A DNA stretch of 64,000 bases. Origin: Camellia lanceoleosa (taxonomy: Eukaryota; Streptophyta; Magnoliopsida; Ericales; Theaceae). The stretch lies in NCBI GenBank assembly GCA_025200525.1, contig JANUSC010000386.1, forward strand, positions 62,001-126,000. The letters run 5' to 3'. The position numbers and the translations under genes are program-made. A model generated the notes under the pieces. It was not told the DNA's origin and did no database searches. It saw only the letters and a program-made list of their open reading frames with translations. Below, one piece after another: positions 12,801 to 23,347 of this stretch (its first letter is position 1; each line of letters starts with the position of its first letter).

Positions 12801-13764
12801 GCCTAAATCAGCAAGCAAGACAGGTAAAAACTTGTTGCAAAAATGGGGAATCTAAAGTAAAGTGCTCACCCTTAAAGAAACCTTGAAGAACAGTTGGTCC
12901 AGCCACCTTCTATTGATCAAAATCAGTCCAAATGCTCAAGAAACAACCCTCCAAGCCTCCCAATCTCGAGCTAAGGTGTGATAGTTGTGTGTGAGTGCAA
13001 AAGTAAGGTAAAACTACACTTTTAGGCCTAAAAACACACATACAAGAGGAGGGAGAGGGAAAATCTAGAGAGAGGAGATATATGGCAGATATATAGATAC
13101 ACAAGCTCTGGTTCTTTGTTCAAGAATGGCCAACCTCTCACCAAGGGAGAGTTATGATGCTTATATAGGCAAAAACAAACCAAGAAGCTTAGTGGCTAAG
13201 CAAAGGAGAAATGGTCAAGAGGTGCAAAGGGGTCTTGGCTTCTTGGAGAAGCTAAGACAGCGAGAAGCTTGGCCAAAGGGTTCAACCTTCTAGAAGGTTT
13301 GGGGTTTCAAAGGAGCAAAGGGGTCACTCCCATGCACGGGGATGAGTGATGGTGCATTCCAGCTAGCACAACTAGCATGCACCATGCCTCAGGGGTGCAA
13401 AGGGTGCACGCCGGCCACCAAAAGGGGTCACCGGCCAAGAGAAGTGCTTGTCGGCAAAAATATAGTGCCGACCGGCCAAAGGTTTTAAGAAAACACTGCC
13501 GGTGGCACAAACATGCAGTCGGTGATGGTAGGGGAGGGCCGGTGAGGTGTGGGGATGGCCAACAAGCCATTCCCTGCCCTTCAAGGCAAAAACACAGGTG
13601 TTTGGTGCAAAACCAGATACTAAGCAGTCGAGTCAGGAGGTCCTGAGGCAAGGCGCGCAGCCGAGACCTCTGGGAACTCGAGACGAACACAAACGTTGAT
13701 AATCACCGAGTGTTCGAACGATGACGTCCAAGTCTTGAGGATAGTAAAAAATGGGGTGTCTATA
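9837..13764 (-). repeat. 3' LTR of element B (3,928 bp)
   Basis: This LTR is bounded on the left by TGTAGACG and on the right by TGTCTATA, a decayed TGTCTACA. It is homologous to the LTRs of A and C. It contains GGCCGG clusters at 11163-11265 and 13410-13560, a TATA box in TTATATAGGC at 13161-13170 (minus strand TATATAAG), and the conserved stem-loops at 12563-12648. A perfect TTCTAGAA palindrome lies near 13291 in U3. The adjacent internal polypurine tract shows that this is the 3' LTR. No coding sequence is supported inside it. Confidence 0.87.
13161..13170 (-). promoter_or_regulatory. TATA box of LTR B
   Basis: The minus strand reads GCCTATATAAGC, at the position equivalent to the TATA boxes in the other Tat LTRs. 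Confidence 0.55.
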
Positions 13765-13788
13765 GTTGCCCCTCTTTGACAGAACTCG
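13765..13788 (-). other. Polypurine tract of element B
   Basis: On the minus strand the internal region ends CAAAGAGGGGCAAC directly against the LTR. This purine-rich segment is the plus-strand priming site. The equivalent in element C is AAAGAGGGACAAC at 62258-62270. Confidence 0.75.
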
Positions 13789-15404
13789 AAAGTCATAACA
13801 ATGACGGGAGTGAATGTCAAAGCCCAGAGACGACCCATTTTTGACAAGGCCGAAGACTTGGACAATCATGCAACACAAACAAGATATGCGCCCGAAGGCA
13901 GGGGCAAAATGCAAGACAATGCAAGAACCCGAGCATAACTTATGATCATGTAAAGAAAGCTGTAACGAAGCACGCATGCAACGGTTTTAAGCTAGCATAC
14001 ACCAAACTACACTATAATGCAGAAAGGATGTAAGAGAATTATACAATTCTCAATACATCTCACGCGGAGGATACAATACCTATCCGGTTCGTCTGGTTCG
14101 TCCGGTTGCACCGGCCTCAAATGAACCGTACATACAATATCGTGCCTGTAAAGAAAACAAACTTAACAGGTACAATGTCGTTAGCAATATTTATGACAAA
14201 GCAATCAAAAGTGCATGACAACGCGAGTCGTGTATAGAGAAATGGTAGGATTGAACACATGTGAGTAAAGCAATGCACGCATGTACGCAATGTGTATAAA
14301 AAGGAACTTGAACACATGTAAGTAAAGCAATGCACGCATGCAAGCAATGTGTATAAAAAGGAACCTGAACACATGTAAGTAAAGCAATGCACGCATGCAC
14401 GCAATGTGTATAAAAAGGAACTTAAACACATGTAAGTAAAGCAATGCACGCATGCACGCAATGTGTATAAAAAGGAACTTGAACACATGTAAGTAAAGCA
14501 ATGCACGCATGCACGTAATGTGTATAAAAAAGGAAATTTGAACACATGTAAGTAAAGCAATGCACGCATTCACGCAATGTGTATATAAAAGGAAACTTGA
14601 ACACATGTAAGTAAAGCAATGCACGCATGCACGCAATGTGTATAAAAAGGAACTTGAACACATGTAAGTAAAGCAATGCACGCATGCACGTAATGTGTAT
14701 AAAAAGGAACTTGAACACATGTAAGTAAAGTAATGCACGCATGCACGCAATGTGTATATAAAAGGAAACTTGAACACATGTAAGAAAAGCAATGCACGCA
14801 TGCACGCAATGTGTATATAAAAGGAAATTGAAATTGAACATGGTAAAACAAATTTCCCATGATGCTGGAATGCAATGTGTTACAACACGGTATGATTGAA
14901 ATGATTCGAGGAATCACAAGATATATAAAAAGGATACGGAAAGGGACGTTCTTCGTACGTACCGAGCATTGCTCACAAAAGTCAGGGCTTGAGGTCAACT
15001 CTAAGATCCACTTACGTTCCCGAAAACGCATTTTCTTGTATTGCCTTGAATGATGAAGGTGTCAAACCTCACAATTAACCCGAACAAGGGCGCGGAAGGT
15101 ATAATGACCGTAAGGGGAGGTTACTGGTATCAAACCCAGTACTCTGCTACCCTGTTATTCTCCTACTTTACTTTCCTTTTTATTAGGAGTTTAAGCACAT
15201 TGCATTGCCTCAGGCAGGTTCTACCTTTTTTTGAAATTGCATATTTTTACAAAAATACATGACGGAAATGAAACAGCTATTTGTTCAAAAGGTGTTGCAT
15301 TTGCACGTTCTATGCATCGCATCGCAAGGCATCACATAACAATGTGAATCAAATTGACACTGTGTTTTGAAAACGAAGCATCGCATCGTAATAATCAGGT
15401 AGTG
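13789..15404 (-). other. 3' UTR of element B
   Basis: This is non-coding DNA between the antisense ORF and the 3' LTR, conserved with 55030-55640 and 61782-62257 of element C. It holds the tandem repeat array described separately. Long open frames across the array are by-products of the repeat. Confidence 0.7.
14231..14840 (-). repeat. 57-bp tandem repeat array in the 3' UTR of element B
   Basis: About ten head-to-tail copies of a 57-bp unit (some 58-59 bp) contain AACACATGTAAGTAAAGCAA, CGCATGCACGCAATG and TGTATAAAAAGG. Unit starts fall at 14291, 14348 and 14405 and so on. The reverse complement resembles the 55-bp unit at 55810-56600 in element C. Tandem arrays in the 3' UTR are known for Tat/Ogre-type elements and can seed satellites. 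Confidence 0.9.
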
Positions 15405-15545
15405 AACCAATTACAACTCGATAAGCAAAGCAAAGGGTCTCGTTTCAACCAAGTGCGAGTACAACTCGATAAACAGCACAAAGACTTAAAGAGAGTGAAA
15501 TACAACTCGATAAGCAAATATACAACAACTCGATAAGCAAATGGG
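15405..15545 (-). repeat. Short direct-repeat array (TTATCGAGTTGTA) in element B
   Basis: Four copies of TACAACTCGATAAGCA or close variants lie at 15412, 15460, 15501 and 15525 on the plus strand. Element C has seven copies of the same motif at 54856-55029. The array sits upstream of the antisense ORF in both. Confidence 0.8.
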
Positions 15546-15639
15546 TGCGCCCTCGTGAGAATAGATCACTGGAGGGTATTGGAGGGTGGTGGGATTCCCC
15601 AATCCTTAGCATGGAAAGCTCAGGGGACAAAGGGGAGAA

Positions 15640-15760
15640 TCACCGGCCCAATAGAAAGTCCATCGGCTGTGACAAATGACCACCGGCCGGGAAATTGATT
15701 CACCGGCCAAAACTGATGGCCGGTTGGCAATCTATTTGGCCGGTCGGCCAAGAATGGGAG
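15640..15760 (+). promoter_or_regulatory. GGCCGG-rich cluster upstream of the antisense ORF, element B
   Basis: Six or so CCGGCC/GGCCGG motifs occur within 120 bp, 100-220 bp before the antisense ORF start. The same motif family clusters at two places in each Tat LTR of elements A-C and at 54645-54742 in element C. A TACAAAAG box about 50 bp before the ATG is also conserved. A promoter role is inference. Confidence 0.5.
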
Positions 15761-15860
15761 GAACCAGCAGAATGCTGACACCTGTCCTCCATTCAACCTT
15801 ATCCCCTACAAAAGACCCTAACTTCGTAGTTTTCCTCATTTCCACACTAATTTACTCCAA

Positions 15861-17148
15861 ATGGAAGAATTTCTTGCCCAGAATCTCGCAACTTGGATTA
15901 ACAACTTGGATGGCTCGGAAAAGTTGAATTTCTGGGTCTTCGGCATAAACACACTATTCACTCTGCACCGTACCCCACTACATTTTCCATTTCCTCGTGC
16001 CGCGGCAAGGTTTTGGAATCCGGTGACACACGTCTTCAGCTTTAGCGGGCAAGAGGTGTGTCCTACCTTCGAAGATTTCCGAGCTCTAATAGAGTGCGAG
16101 CGTGATGAGGAAATTTTGCCCCAACTCAATTTCGGCCATGCCCAAGCCTTAGGACGGATGTGTGGCCTTACCATGTACGATGCTCGATCCCTGATTCGTG
16201 ACGAAATGCTGGATATTCCTAGCTTGGTTTATCGGTTTTCTGATGCCGGTGACCGTAGTGACCATCATTGGCAAGGCTTTCGATGACATGCCCTCTGCTT
16301 GTGCGTGTTATCTCATTTCCTGTTTGCTTCAGGCTCTGGAGGATCTAGCGTTCGATTGATTGAGGTTGTCCAAGGCTTGAGGGAGGGCAAGAGCTGTATT
16401 GCCATGACTCTGGCTGAGACGCTGATGGGCTTGGACGTCTTTTATCGCCGAGAGACAACCAGGTTTGCGGGGAGTCCGCTACTACTACAGGTAATGCTTC
16501 CCACCCGATCTCGCATATATATGCTCACGTCACTCGGCTCTCAAGCTCGGTTTTTCTCACAAAACCCTTTTCTCACTTTTTCTCTCATCATACATCTCTC
16601 TATTCTTTATTCTCTCATTTTTCATCCCTCCCCAGGTATAGTTGATGGATAAACTGCAGGTTGTGGACTCTTGTCCGGCATATTCAGCTCGCGGCTACTT
16701 CTTTCGGCAACGCCTAGGTGATGCCCTTGATGAGGGTTGGTGGTTCAAATGGATGTGCAGCTTGTCCGCAGACCACATTGCTTGGCGATGCCTTTGGCTC
16801 AATCTCCCGGCAATGAGTTACAGTATGTCTCGGCAGACCGGAATTCGATTGATTGGCTTGAATCACTGCGTGTTCTATTTTCCATTCTGTATCCGGCGCC
16901 AGTTTGGCCATGATCAGACTTGTCCGCCAGAGGGGATGGAGTATCCGGCTACATTTCCGGTCCGAGGTGCGCAGCTTATCCGACAGGCCGCCGCGTGGAG
17001 GACTAAAGAACTCCTTGCCCCCGCTCCCACTTTCAACTACACTTTGTCTGACGAGTGCTGGGACTGGCTCAATGAGGAGGCACAGGAAGGGCCCACTTTG
17101 GCATCAGAGGCTTCGACCAGCTCTGGGAGGGGGCGCAGGCACACCTGA
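15861..17148 (+). pseudogene. Antisense plant-mobile-domain-like ORF (aORF), two exons, element B
   Basis: This gene runs opposite to gag-pol and converges on the integrase end. Exon 1 (15861-16490, 210 codons) starts at an ATG encoding MEEFLAQNL. The intron (16491-16635, 145 bp) has GTAATG, a long pyrimidine tract and CCCCAG. Exon 2 (16636-17148) ends in TGA. The spliced product would be 380 residues. Features resembling plant mobile domain/DUF7745-type proteins include CPTFEDFRAL, AMTLAETLMGLD, RFAGSPLLLQ joined across the splice to WLMDKL, and LIGLNHCVFYFPFCIRRQFG. Two codons are now stops: TGA at 16284-16286 (CGA in element C) and TAG at 16639-16641 (TGG in element C). The cellular function is unknown; antisense ORFs at this place are known in Tat elements. 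Confidence 0.75.
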
Positions 17149-17833
17149 CTTGACTATGCCCCGGATTTATTGCTTTATTAGTACTTTCAAGTTTTCTTTA
17201 TGAATGTAATAAAAAGCAACTTCAATTGTATGCAAGAGCAAGAGAACTCTGTATTGAAATCAATGAAATTGAAGGTTGTGGTACTGAAAATTTTCCGCTT
17301 TGGTTCAGAAATGGTCTTAGTTGTAAAAAGATTTATTTGAACAAAGCCACCTTTATTAAAACTTTTCAAAACTATTTTCGGTATGGATCAAAACTGGACA
17401 TGCCCAAAATTTGTCACTGAGATGCACAACCTTGGATCCTAGCAACTGGAAAGTTGGCCCTTGTCTGAATCAGATCACAGCATGCGACAGCGGAAAGTTG
17501 CCCCTAGTCTGAATAGCACTGTACCGGAGATTGCGATAGACGCTGATGGACAAAGATGACCGAGATGATCAAATGGACAAAGTTGATCGGGGAAAAGTTT
17601 ATGGCTGAACTTCGTGATGAAGGCGCCTCGTATCCCAAAGATGGGAATCAAGCCTTACGTAGTTCAGGCTTGGGTTCACTCGAGTATTTTCACTCTCCTT
17701 TTGCGCTCTAACTTTTGCCAAGGCCGCCCTTTGCGGGTTTTCAACCTTGCGAGCTCAGTTTTTATTATTCTAATTTTTTGTGCTCTGAATTTTGCCTAGG
17801 TCGCCCTTTCAGGTTTTCGGCCTAGCGAGCCTC
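17149..17833 (-). other. Spacer between antisense ORF and integrase, element B
   Basis: No gene is seen. It is conserved with 52254-52900 of element C and contains two diverged copies of a segment around TTTGCCAAGGCCGCCCTTTG and GCCTAGGTCGCCCTTTCAGG. It would hold the 3' ends of both convergent transcripts. Confidence 0.6.
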
Positions 17834-19090
17834 TCAGGGGTAATATTTCTTCAACTTGTCCATGTTGATCGGTTGGGAGAACTCTAGGCCATCTAGGTCC
17901 ATCAGAATCACAGCTCCACCTGACCAGATGGACTTGATGATATAGGGACCAGTCCAATTGGGTCTGAACTTGCCCCTTAGGTCATGGATGGGAGCTCGGT
18001 TGTCCTTGAGCATCAAATCTCCTTCCTTCAAATTCCTGGACTTAACTTTCTTGTTGCAAGCCCGGGCAATTCTACCCTGATATCCTTGGACGTGGTACAG
18101 TGCTTTCAATCTTCTCTCAACAAAGAGCATGAGTTCCTCGAATCTGCTCTGCTGCCAATCCGCCTCGGCTATTTGACACTCAGCCAATACTCGTAAAGAC
18201 GGAACCTCAATCTCTATAGGTAGAACGACCTCCATCCCATAAACCAAGGAATACGGAGTCGCCCCGGTAGAAGTTCTAATTGAAGTTCGGTAGCCCCACA
18301 GAGCAAACGGCAACTTATCTGGCCAATCCCGGTAGGTTTCCACCATCTTCTGCAATATGTGTTTGATGTTCTTGTTGGCGGCCTCAACTGCTCCGTTGGT
18401 CTGCGGCCGATATGTGGACGACTTATGAAAAGCCACATTGTATTTCTCCAACAAATTAGTCACTTCCTTCTTGAAGTGGGAACCATTGTCTGAAATGATC
18501 TCATTCGGGACTCCATAACGGCAGATGATGTTATTTCTGATGAACTTTGCGACATGCGAAGCCTTCAACACCGCATAAGATTGGGCCTCGACCCACTTCG
18601 TAAAGTAATCTATTACTACCAAGATAAACTCATGCCCATTCGACCCCTTCGGGGTAACAGCTCCAATCACATCAATTCCCCAAACTGAAAATGGCCACGG
18701 CGAAGTCATGTTGTACAGCTTTGACGGCAGGATGTTCATGCGATTTGCGTGAATCTGGCATTTGTGGCATCGCCGAACAAAGCCAATACAATCCTCTTCC
18801 ATGGTAGACCAGTAGTAGCCCTGTCTGAGGATCTTCCGTGCTAGCATCACCCCATTCATATGTGCCCCACATTCTCCTCCGTGGATGGCCTCTATCAGGC
18901 GCTTTGACTTTTCAGCTTCTACACACAGCTTGTGCATTCCCAGATGACCTCTCTTGTACAATTTACCCTCGCAGATTATAAACTGAACAGCCATTCTTCT
19001 GATCGCCCTTTTGTCCTTGGCATTTTCCCCTGGTGGATACGTCTCCTTCTCCAAGAAGTTCCATATGTCGTAATACCAGGGGTTGTTGTC
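17834..19090 (-). pseudogene. Integrase, element B
   Basis: The frame is open for 406 codons from the ATG at 19054. It shows the zinc-binding N-terminal domain (H58, H65, C96, C99), the catalytic core with D128 in GIDVIG, D189 in SDNGSH and E224 in GAVEAAN, and the GPYIIK C-terminal barrel. No chromodomain follows, as expected for Tat elements. The enzyme would insert the cDNA into nuclear DNA. All catalytic residues survive. It is cut off from RNase H by a TAG at 19091-19093, where element C has CAG (DEVQD), so it can only be made by read-through or internal initiation. Confidence 0.85.
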
Positions 19091-20080
19091 CTACACTTCA
19101 TCTGTGGCAGAAATTGACTCGTAGGCAGGTGCAAATTTCTGGTCAATAATGACTGGACGCATCCGAACTCCAGATGGGATGTCTATCATGGAAGATAGAG
19201 TTGCTAACGAATCTGCGAACCTGTTGTTTTCTCTTATTAGGTGGGTGAAATTTAGCTTCTCAAACCAAGGAATTAACAAATCCAAGGTCAGATGGTAAAT
19301 TATCATCTTTTCCTCCTTGAATTTCCAGTCTCCTTTTGCCTGCGACACAACAAGGTTTGAATCCCCAATGACGTCCAACCGTCTTGCCCTTAATTCTAGG
19401 GCAGCTTCTAGACCGGCAATACATGCCTCATATTCTGCCTCATTGTTTGAGACTTTGAACCGGAGCTTGAATGCTAAAGGGATACGAGAATCATCAGGCG
19501 CTATCAGCAACACCCCTATCCCATACCCGTATTGATTTGACGCTCCGTCAAAGTACATCGTCCAAGTTTCATCTTCAATGTGAAAAATGGCTTCATCTGG
19601 GAATAGGTACTCAATCGTTTCATCCCCTTCAACTGGGTGGTCGGCAAGGAACTCTGCTACCGCTCTCCCTTTTACTGACTTGCGCGTCACATACTTGAGA
19701 TCAAATTCGGAGAGCAACAGCAGCCAACGAGCTAGCCTACCCGTAAGTGCTGGTTTCTCGAAAAGATATTTGATGGGAACGAGTCGTGAAACCAACATTA
19801 CAGAGTGAGCTAACAGGTAGTGCCGCAGCTTCCTGGTAGCCCATACCAAGGCCAAACAAGCCTTCTCCAGCAGAGTGTAGCGGGTCTCGTAATTCAACAT
19901 CTTCTTGCTCAGATAGTAGATGGCCCTTTCCACTTTATCTTTCGACTCTTGTGCGAGCATGCAGCCCATTGTAGTCTCGGTTACTGACAGATACAATATC
20001 AACGGTTTCCCCGGCTTTGGTGGTGACAACACAGGCGGGTTCTGTAGATATTCCTTAACCTGTTCAAAAGCTGCTTGGCA
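19091..20080 (-). pseudogene. RT connection, RNase H and second (archaeal-type) RNase H, element B
   Basis: The first part (LYLSVTETTMGCMLAQ, then YETRYTLLEKACLALVWA) is the usual Ty3/gypsy RNase H, in which canonical acidic residues are already altered. The second part starts at WTMYFDGASNQYGYGIGVLL and continues NEAEYEACIAGLEAALEL, GDSNLVVSQ and NNRFADSLATL, with D, E, D and a late D in the order of an active RNase H fold. A second RNase H between RT-RH and INT is a known hallmark of the Tat lineage. The frame is bounded by stops at 20081-20083 and 19091-19093. Confidence 0.85.
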
Positions 20081-21131
20081 TCAGCCGTCCCATTGGAACT
20101 TCTTTCCTTTCTTCAGGAGACCAAAAAGTGGTTCACAAGTTAAGGTTAGCTTTGAGATAAACCGCCTTATGAATTGCACTTTACCCAGAAAGCCTCGTAC
20201 CTCCTTTTCAGTCATTGGTGGTGGCATTTCTAAGATGGCCTTGATTTTGGAAGGGTCGACTTCGATGCCCCTTTGTGTCGAAATCGGATTTTTCATTTGT
20301 AACACCAAACGTACACTTCTGAGGATTCAACCACAGCCGAAATTCTCTGATCCTTTGGTAAAACTTTTGCAAGGCGGTGTAGTGGCCCTCTCTTTCTTTA
20401 GACTTGACAATCATGTCGTCTACGTACACTTCGACCTCTTTATGGATCATGTCATGTAATATTGTAGTTGTAGCCCATTGATATGTAGCCCCAGCGTTCT
20501 TTATCCCAAATGGCATGACTGTGTAGCAATATGTACCCCACGGGGTGGTAAAAACAGTCTTTTCCCGGTCTTTGGGCGCCATTACTATCTGATTATAACC
20601 TGAGAAGCCATCCATAAATGAAAGCAAAGCATGCCCTGCTGTGAAATCTACCAACTCGTCGATATGCGGTAAGGGAAAGTCATCCTTCGGACTGGCTCTG
20701 TTCAAATCCCTGAAATCCATACATAACCGGATTCTGCCATCCTTCTTCGGTATTGGAACAATGTTGGCCAACCAAGTCGAGTATTCGGATACCAGCAGGA
20801 AGCCTGCATCAATCTGCTTGGTGACCTCTTCCTTGATCTTAATGGCCCAATCAGGGCGGATCCTCCTGAGTTTCTGTTTGACAGGTCGGGCCTCGGGGTC
20901 AAGAGGGATCCGGTGCTGTACAATCTCAGGATCGATTCCAAGCATGTCTTCGTAGGACCACACAAAAACATCTTTGAAATCTTTTAATAAAGCGACTAAG
21001 CGCTCGCGTTCCTCTAAAGACAACGTGGACCCGATCTGGACCAGCCGCGGGTCCTTCTCAGTACCAATGTTCACGGTAGTGATTTCATCAATTAAGGGTT
21101 TAACAAACCACTTCTGCTCTTGTTCAATTAG
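20081..21131 (-). pseudogene. Reverse transcriptase, element B, frameshifted
   Basis: The RT is open from 21074 (MNIGTEKDPRL) through the fingers and palm (LCMDFRDLNRASPKDDFPLP, FMDGFSGYNQI, VFTTPWGTYCYTVMPFGIKN) to the catalytic YVDD at 20415-20426. The frame then shifts at about 20285-20300, after CTFGVT. The thumb continues in another frame (RGIEVDPSKIKAILEMPPP to FQWDG) and stops at 20081-20083. A nonsense TGA (CGA in element C) at 21132-21134 separates it from the upstream linker. The catalytic residues are intact but the open frame is not. Confidence 0.85.
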
Positions 21132-21779
21132 TCATTGCAAAACCGGAGGAATTTCGTCCTCGTCGTCTTCATCAAAATTTTTAAAGTCCTGATTTAAGCA
21201 ATAAATCAACGGCACAGAAAAGTACTCAGAAACCACATTCACCTCATTCTCATTATGTACTTCCAAACCGTCCAATTCTTTTGTTACAACAGACTCAAAA
21301 GAGAATGAAAAAGACGACTTGGACAGGACTGTGGCATCCAGGTTATCACAACCAGGAATACCAGACTCAGACTCAGAGGAGCTGGAACCTGATTCCGACT
21401 CACAAGACTTGGTGGAATCAGATTCCGGCTCACTACCTGACCTGGTGCTGCTTGACAAAAATCCCTCCTCGTACTGCCAGGTGAGGGTGGGTGCGACGGA
21501 TGCATTCAAAATTGCTGATGGTAGGCCCGCAGCCGTTTCATCTCCGATCATGGACACCGAGGAGTCATCCCCCAAGCACAACTGGTCGATCAAAGGATCT
21601 GAAAGTAGACATGCCAGTGCTACCCCCATTTTAAACTCTGTGTCCGCAGACTCTAATTCTTTGCTATGATTATCCTCAATTGTTGGGTCTGTCTGCTCTT
21701 CAGCAACATCATCCCCAAGTAACTGCAGGTCAAAGAAAATTTCGAACCCTGGCACTTCTTCTTCTCTGCGTTCAGCCAT
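21132..21779 (-). pseudogene. Acidic Ser-rich linker between protease and RT, element B
   Basis: About 215 codons join the protease region to RT. The middle is strikingly rich in Ser, Glu and Asp (stretches of ESES and SSSS), and a conserved segment ends YFSVPLIYCLNQDFKNFD. It has no enzymatic motif I recognise. It corresponds to 48370-49000 in element C. It overlaps the upstream frame at 21653-21779, showing a frameshift near 21765. Confidence 0.65.
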
Positions 21780-23347
21780 GGCTCCAGAAAACCACAGAAT
21801 GGAAAATCCTCTCCCTCCCGGACGAAACGTCCGTTCAGGGTACCCTGGATGGGCCGATGCATCAATTCAAAGGGTTTCCCCATCTGTTTTGCTTTGGCTC
21901 TTCCAGCCATCTCTTTTCCTTTCCTTACCCAATCTTCCTTGGTGGGCAGATAACCCAGGCCAAAGGTATGGGGGTTATGCGGCACTTCGGCCAATGCCGC
22001 GACGCCCTTACGGCCGCTCTTTCCTAATCCCATCCCGGGGATGTATTGGAGCTTATTCATGAGATACACTGCTTGGGCACTGACATATATCCCTTCGTTA
22101 GCTGCCATGATATTCTGTACGACCTGAGCCTCGGCCAAGGTAAAACCTGATATGAACACATCCTCCATGCCATGCTCGATTTCTAGAACAGGCGTGGATA
22201 CCTCCGGTGGTGGGTGGATTGATGAATTCCCAAAGACAATGGCTACTCCGTTCCCATAGGGGTATTTCACCATTTGATGCAAAGTAGATGACACTGCCTT
22301 CACCTGATGTAGCCACGGTCGCCCTAAAAGCAAATTGAAAGTTGCGGGAACTTCTAGGACATGGAAATCTATCTCGTGCTGCCCCGGCCCAACCTTTGTC
22401 TGAACTTTAACTGTTCCCATTACTTCTCTACTTGTATTGTTGTACGCTCGGATGACCTGGGCTGTTGGTACGAAATCTATGGTTTTCAAGCCAATCGCAT
22501 ACGCCGTCCTCGTTGGGCAGACGTTGATGGCAGACCCGGTTTCAACAAGTACCACCGGTATCCACTTATCTCTACATTCCATGGAGATGTAGAGGGGTTT
22601 ATTGTGATTTATGCCCTCAGGCGGAAGTTCTTTGTCTGAAAAGGTTAATGCCGGGGAACCTCCTCCCGGAAAGACCAACCCAACCAGCTGCTCTGGTGTA
22701 GTCTCTATAGAGAGTTTGGCCTTATCCATGGCCGTCAGGACAGCCTGCCTATGTACTCGTGAGGCCATGAGCAGTCCCCAGATGGAGATGTCTGCTTGTA
22801 TCTTTTTTAGTTGTTTGAGTACAGCTTCCTCTTCAAGCTGCTTCTCCTTTTGGTTCTTAGCTTCTCTATCCTTCCCCGAGGCCTCTGGTTGATCTAAGTG
22901 TGGGGGTTTGAAATACCGCCCACTTCGCGTCATGTGGTTGACCTCTCCAAGGTACCAGGTGTTATCAGGTTGGTTATTCCCCCAATCTTCGTCGGTGTGA
23001 GCAAGACATAAGTCCTCATCTTCCCACCACATGGCATCAGCGGCCGATAGACACCTATCCGGCTCTGGTATGACTATTCTTGCGCTCGCAGCACCTTCCA
23101 TCCACATGTCTGCAGTATTCTCGGTTCTTATGCACACAGCAATTTCAGCTCCCACATGGGCCTTCGCCTTCCTGGTTCTCTCGGAATCTTCAAAACTTGC
23201 TTGTTCCGACATAACTGACTGTTCAATAATCCCCGTACTCAAAATACTCCAATCTTGGGTGAAATTCTTAACACCGGCGCTCTCCGGCGACGTACTCTGT
23301 TCTTCAACCCTCCCGGCCGTTACTGATATTATCGCCCCTGCTGGGCC
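21653..23347 (-). pseudogene. Protease and G-patch-like region, element B
   Basis: The longest open part starts at 23242 and runs 529 codons. A Lys/Glu-rich coiled-coil-like segment precedes the protease. The active site reads VVLVETGSAINVCP (ETG at 22535-22543): the catalytic Asp, present as GAT or GAC in elements A and C, is here GAA for Glu, which should abolish activity. LLLGRPWLHQ follows. Downstream is a G-patch-like segment, LQYIPGMGLGKSGRKGVAAL, and a conserved FCGF-EPWLN. The ORF runs out of frame near 21765. A TAG at 23348-23350 separates it from gag, again at a CAG in element C. Confidence 0.82.

Noticed and set aside
9837..13764. A solo LTR
   Set aside because: The polypurine tract and 3' UTR of element B continue directly from 13765, so it is the 3' LTR of that element.
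14231..14840. CRISPR-like regular repeats
   Set aside because: The whole 57-bp unit is repeated without unique spacers, and the context is a plant retrotransposon.
14117..15031. Several 130-200-codon open frames on the minus strand
   Set aside because: They cross the 57-bp tandem array of the element B 3' UTR in different frames and have no conserved motif.
19317..22062. Numerous plus-strand open frames of 70-115 codons
   Set aside because: They are antisense shadows of RT, RNase H and protease and carry no motifs.
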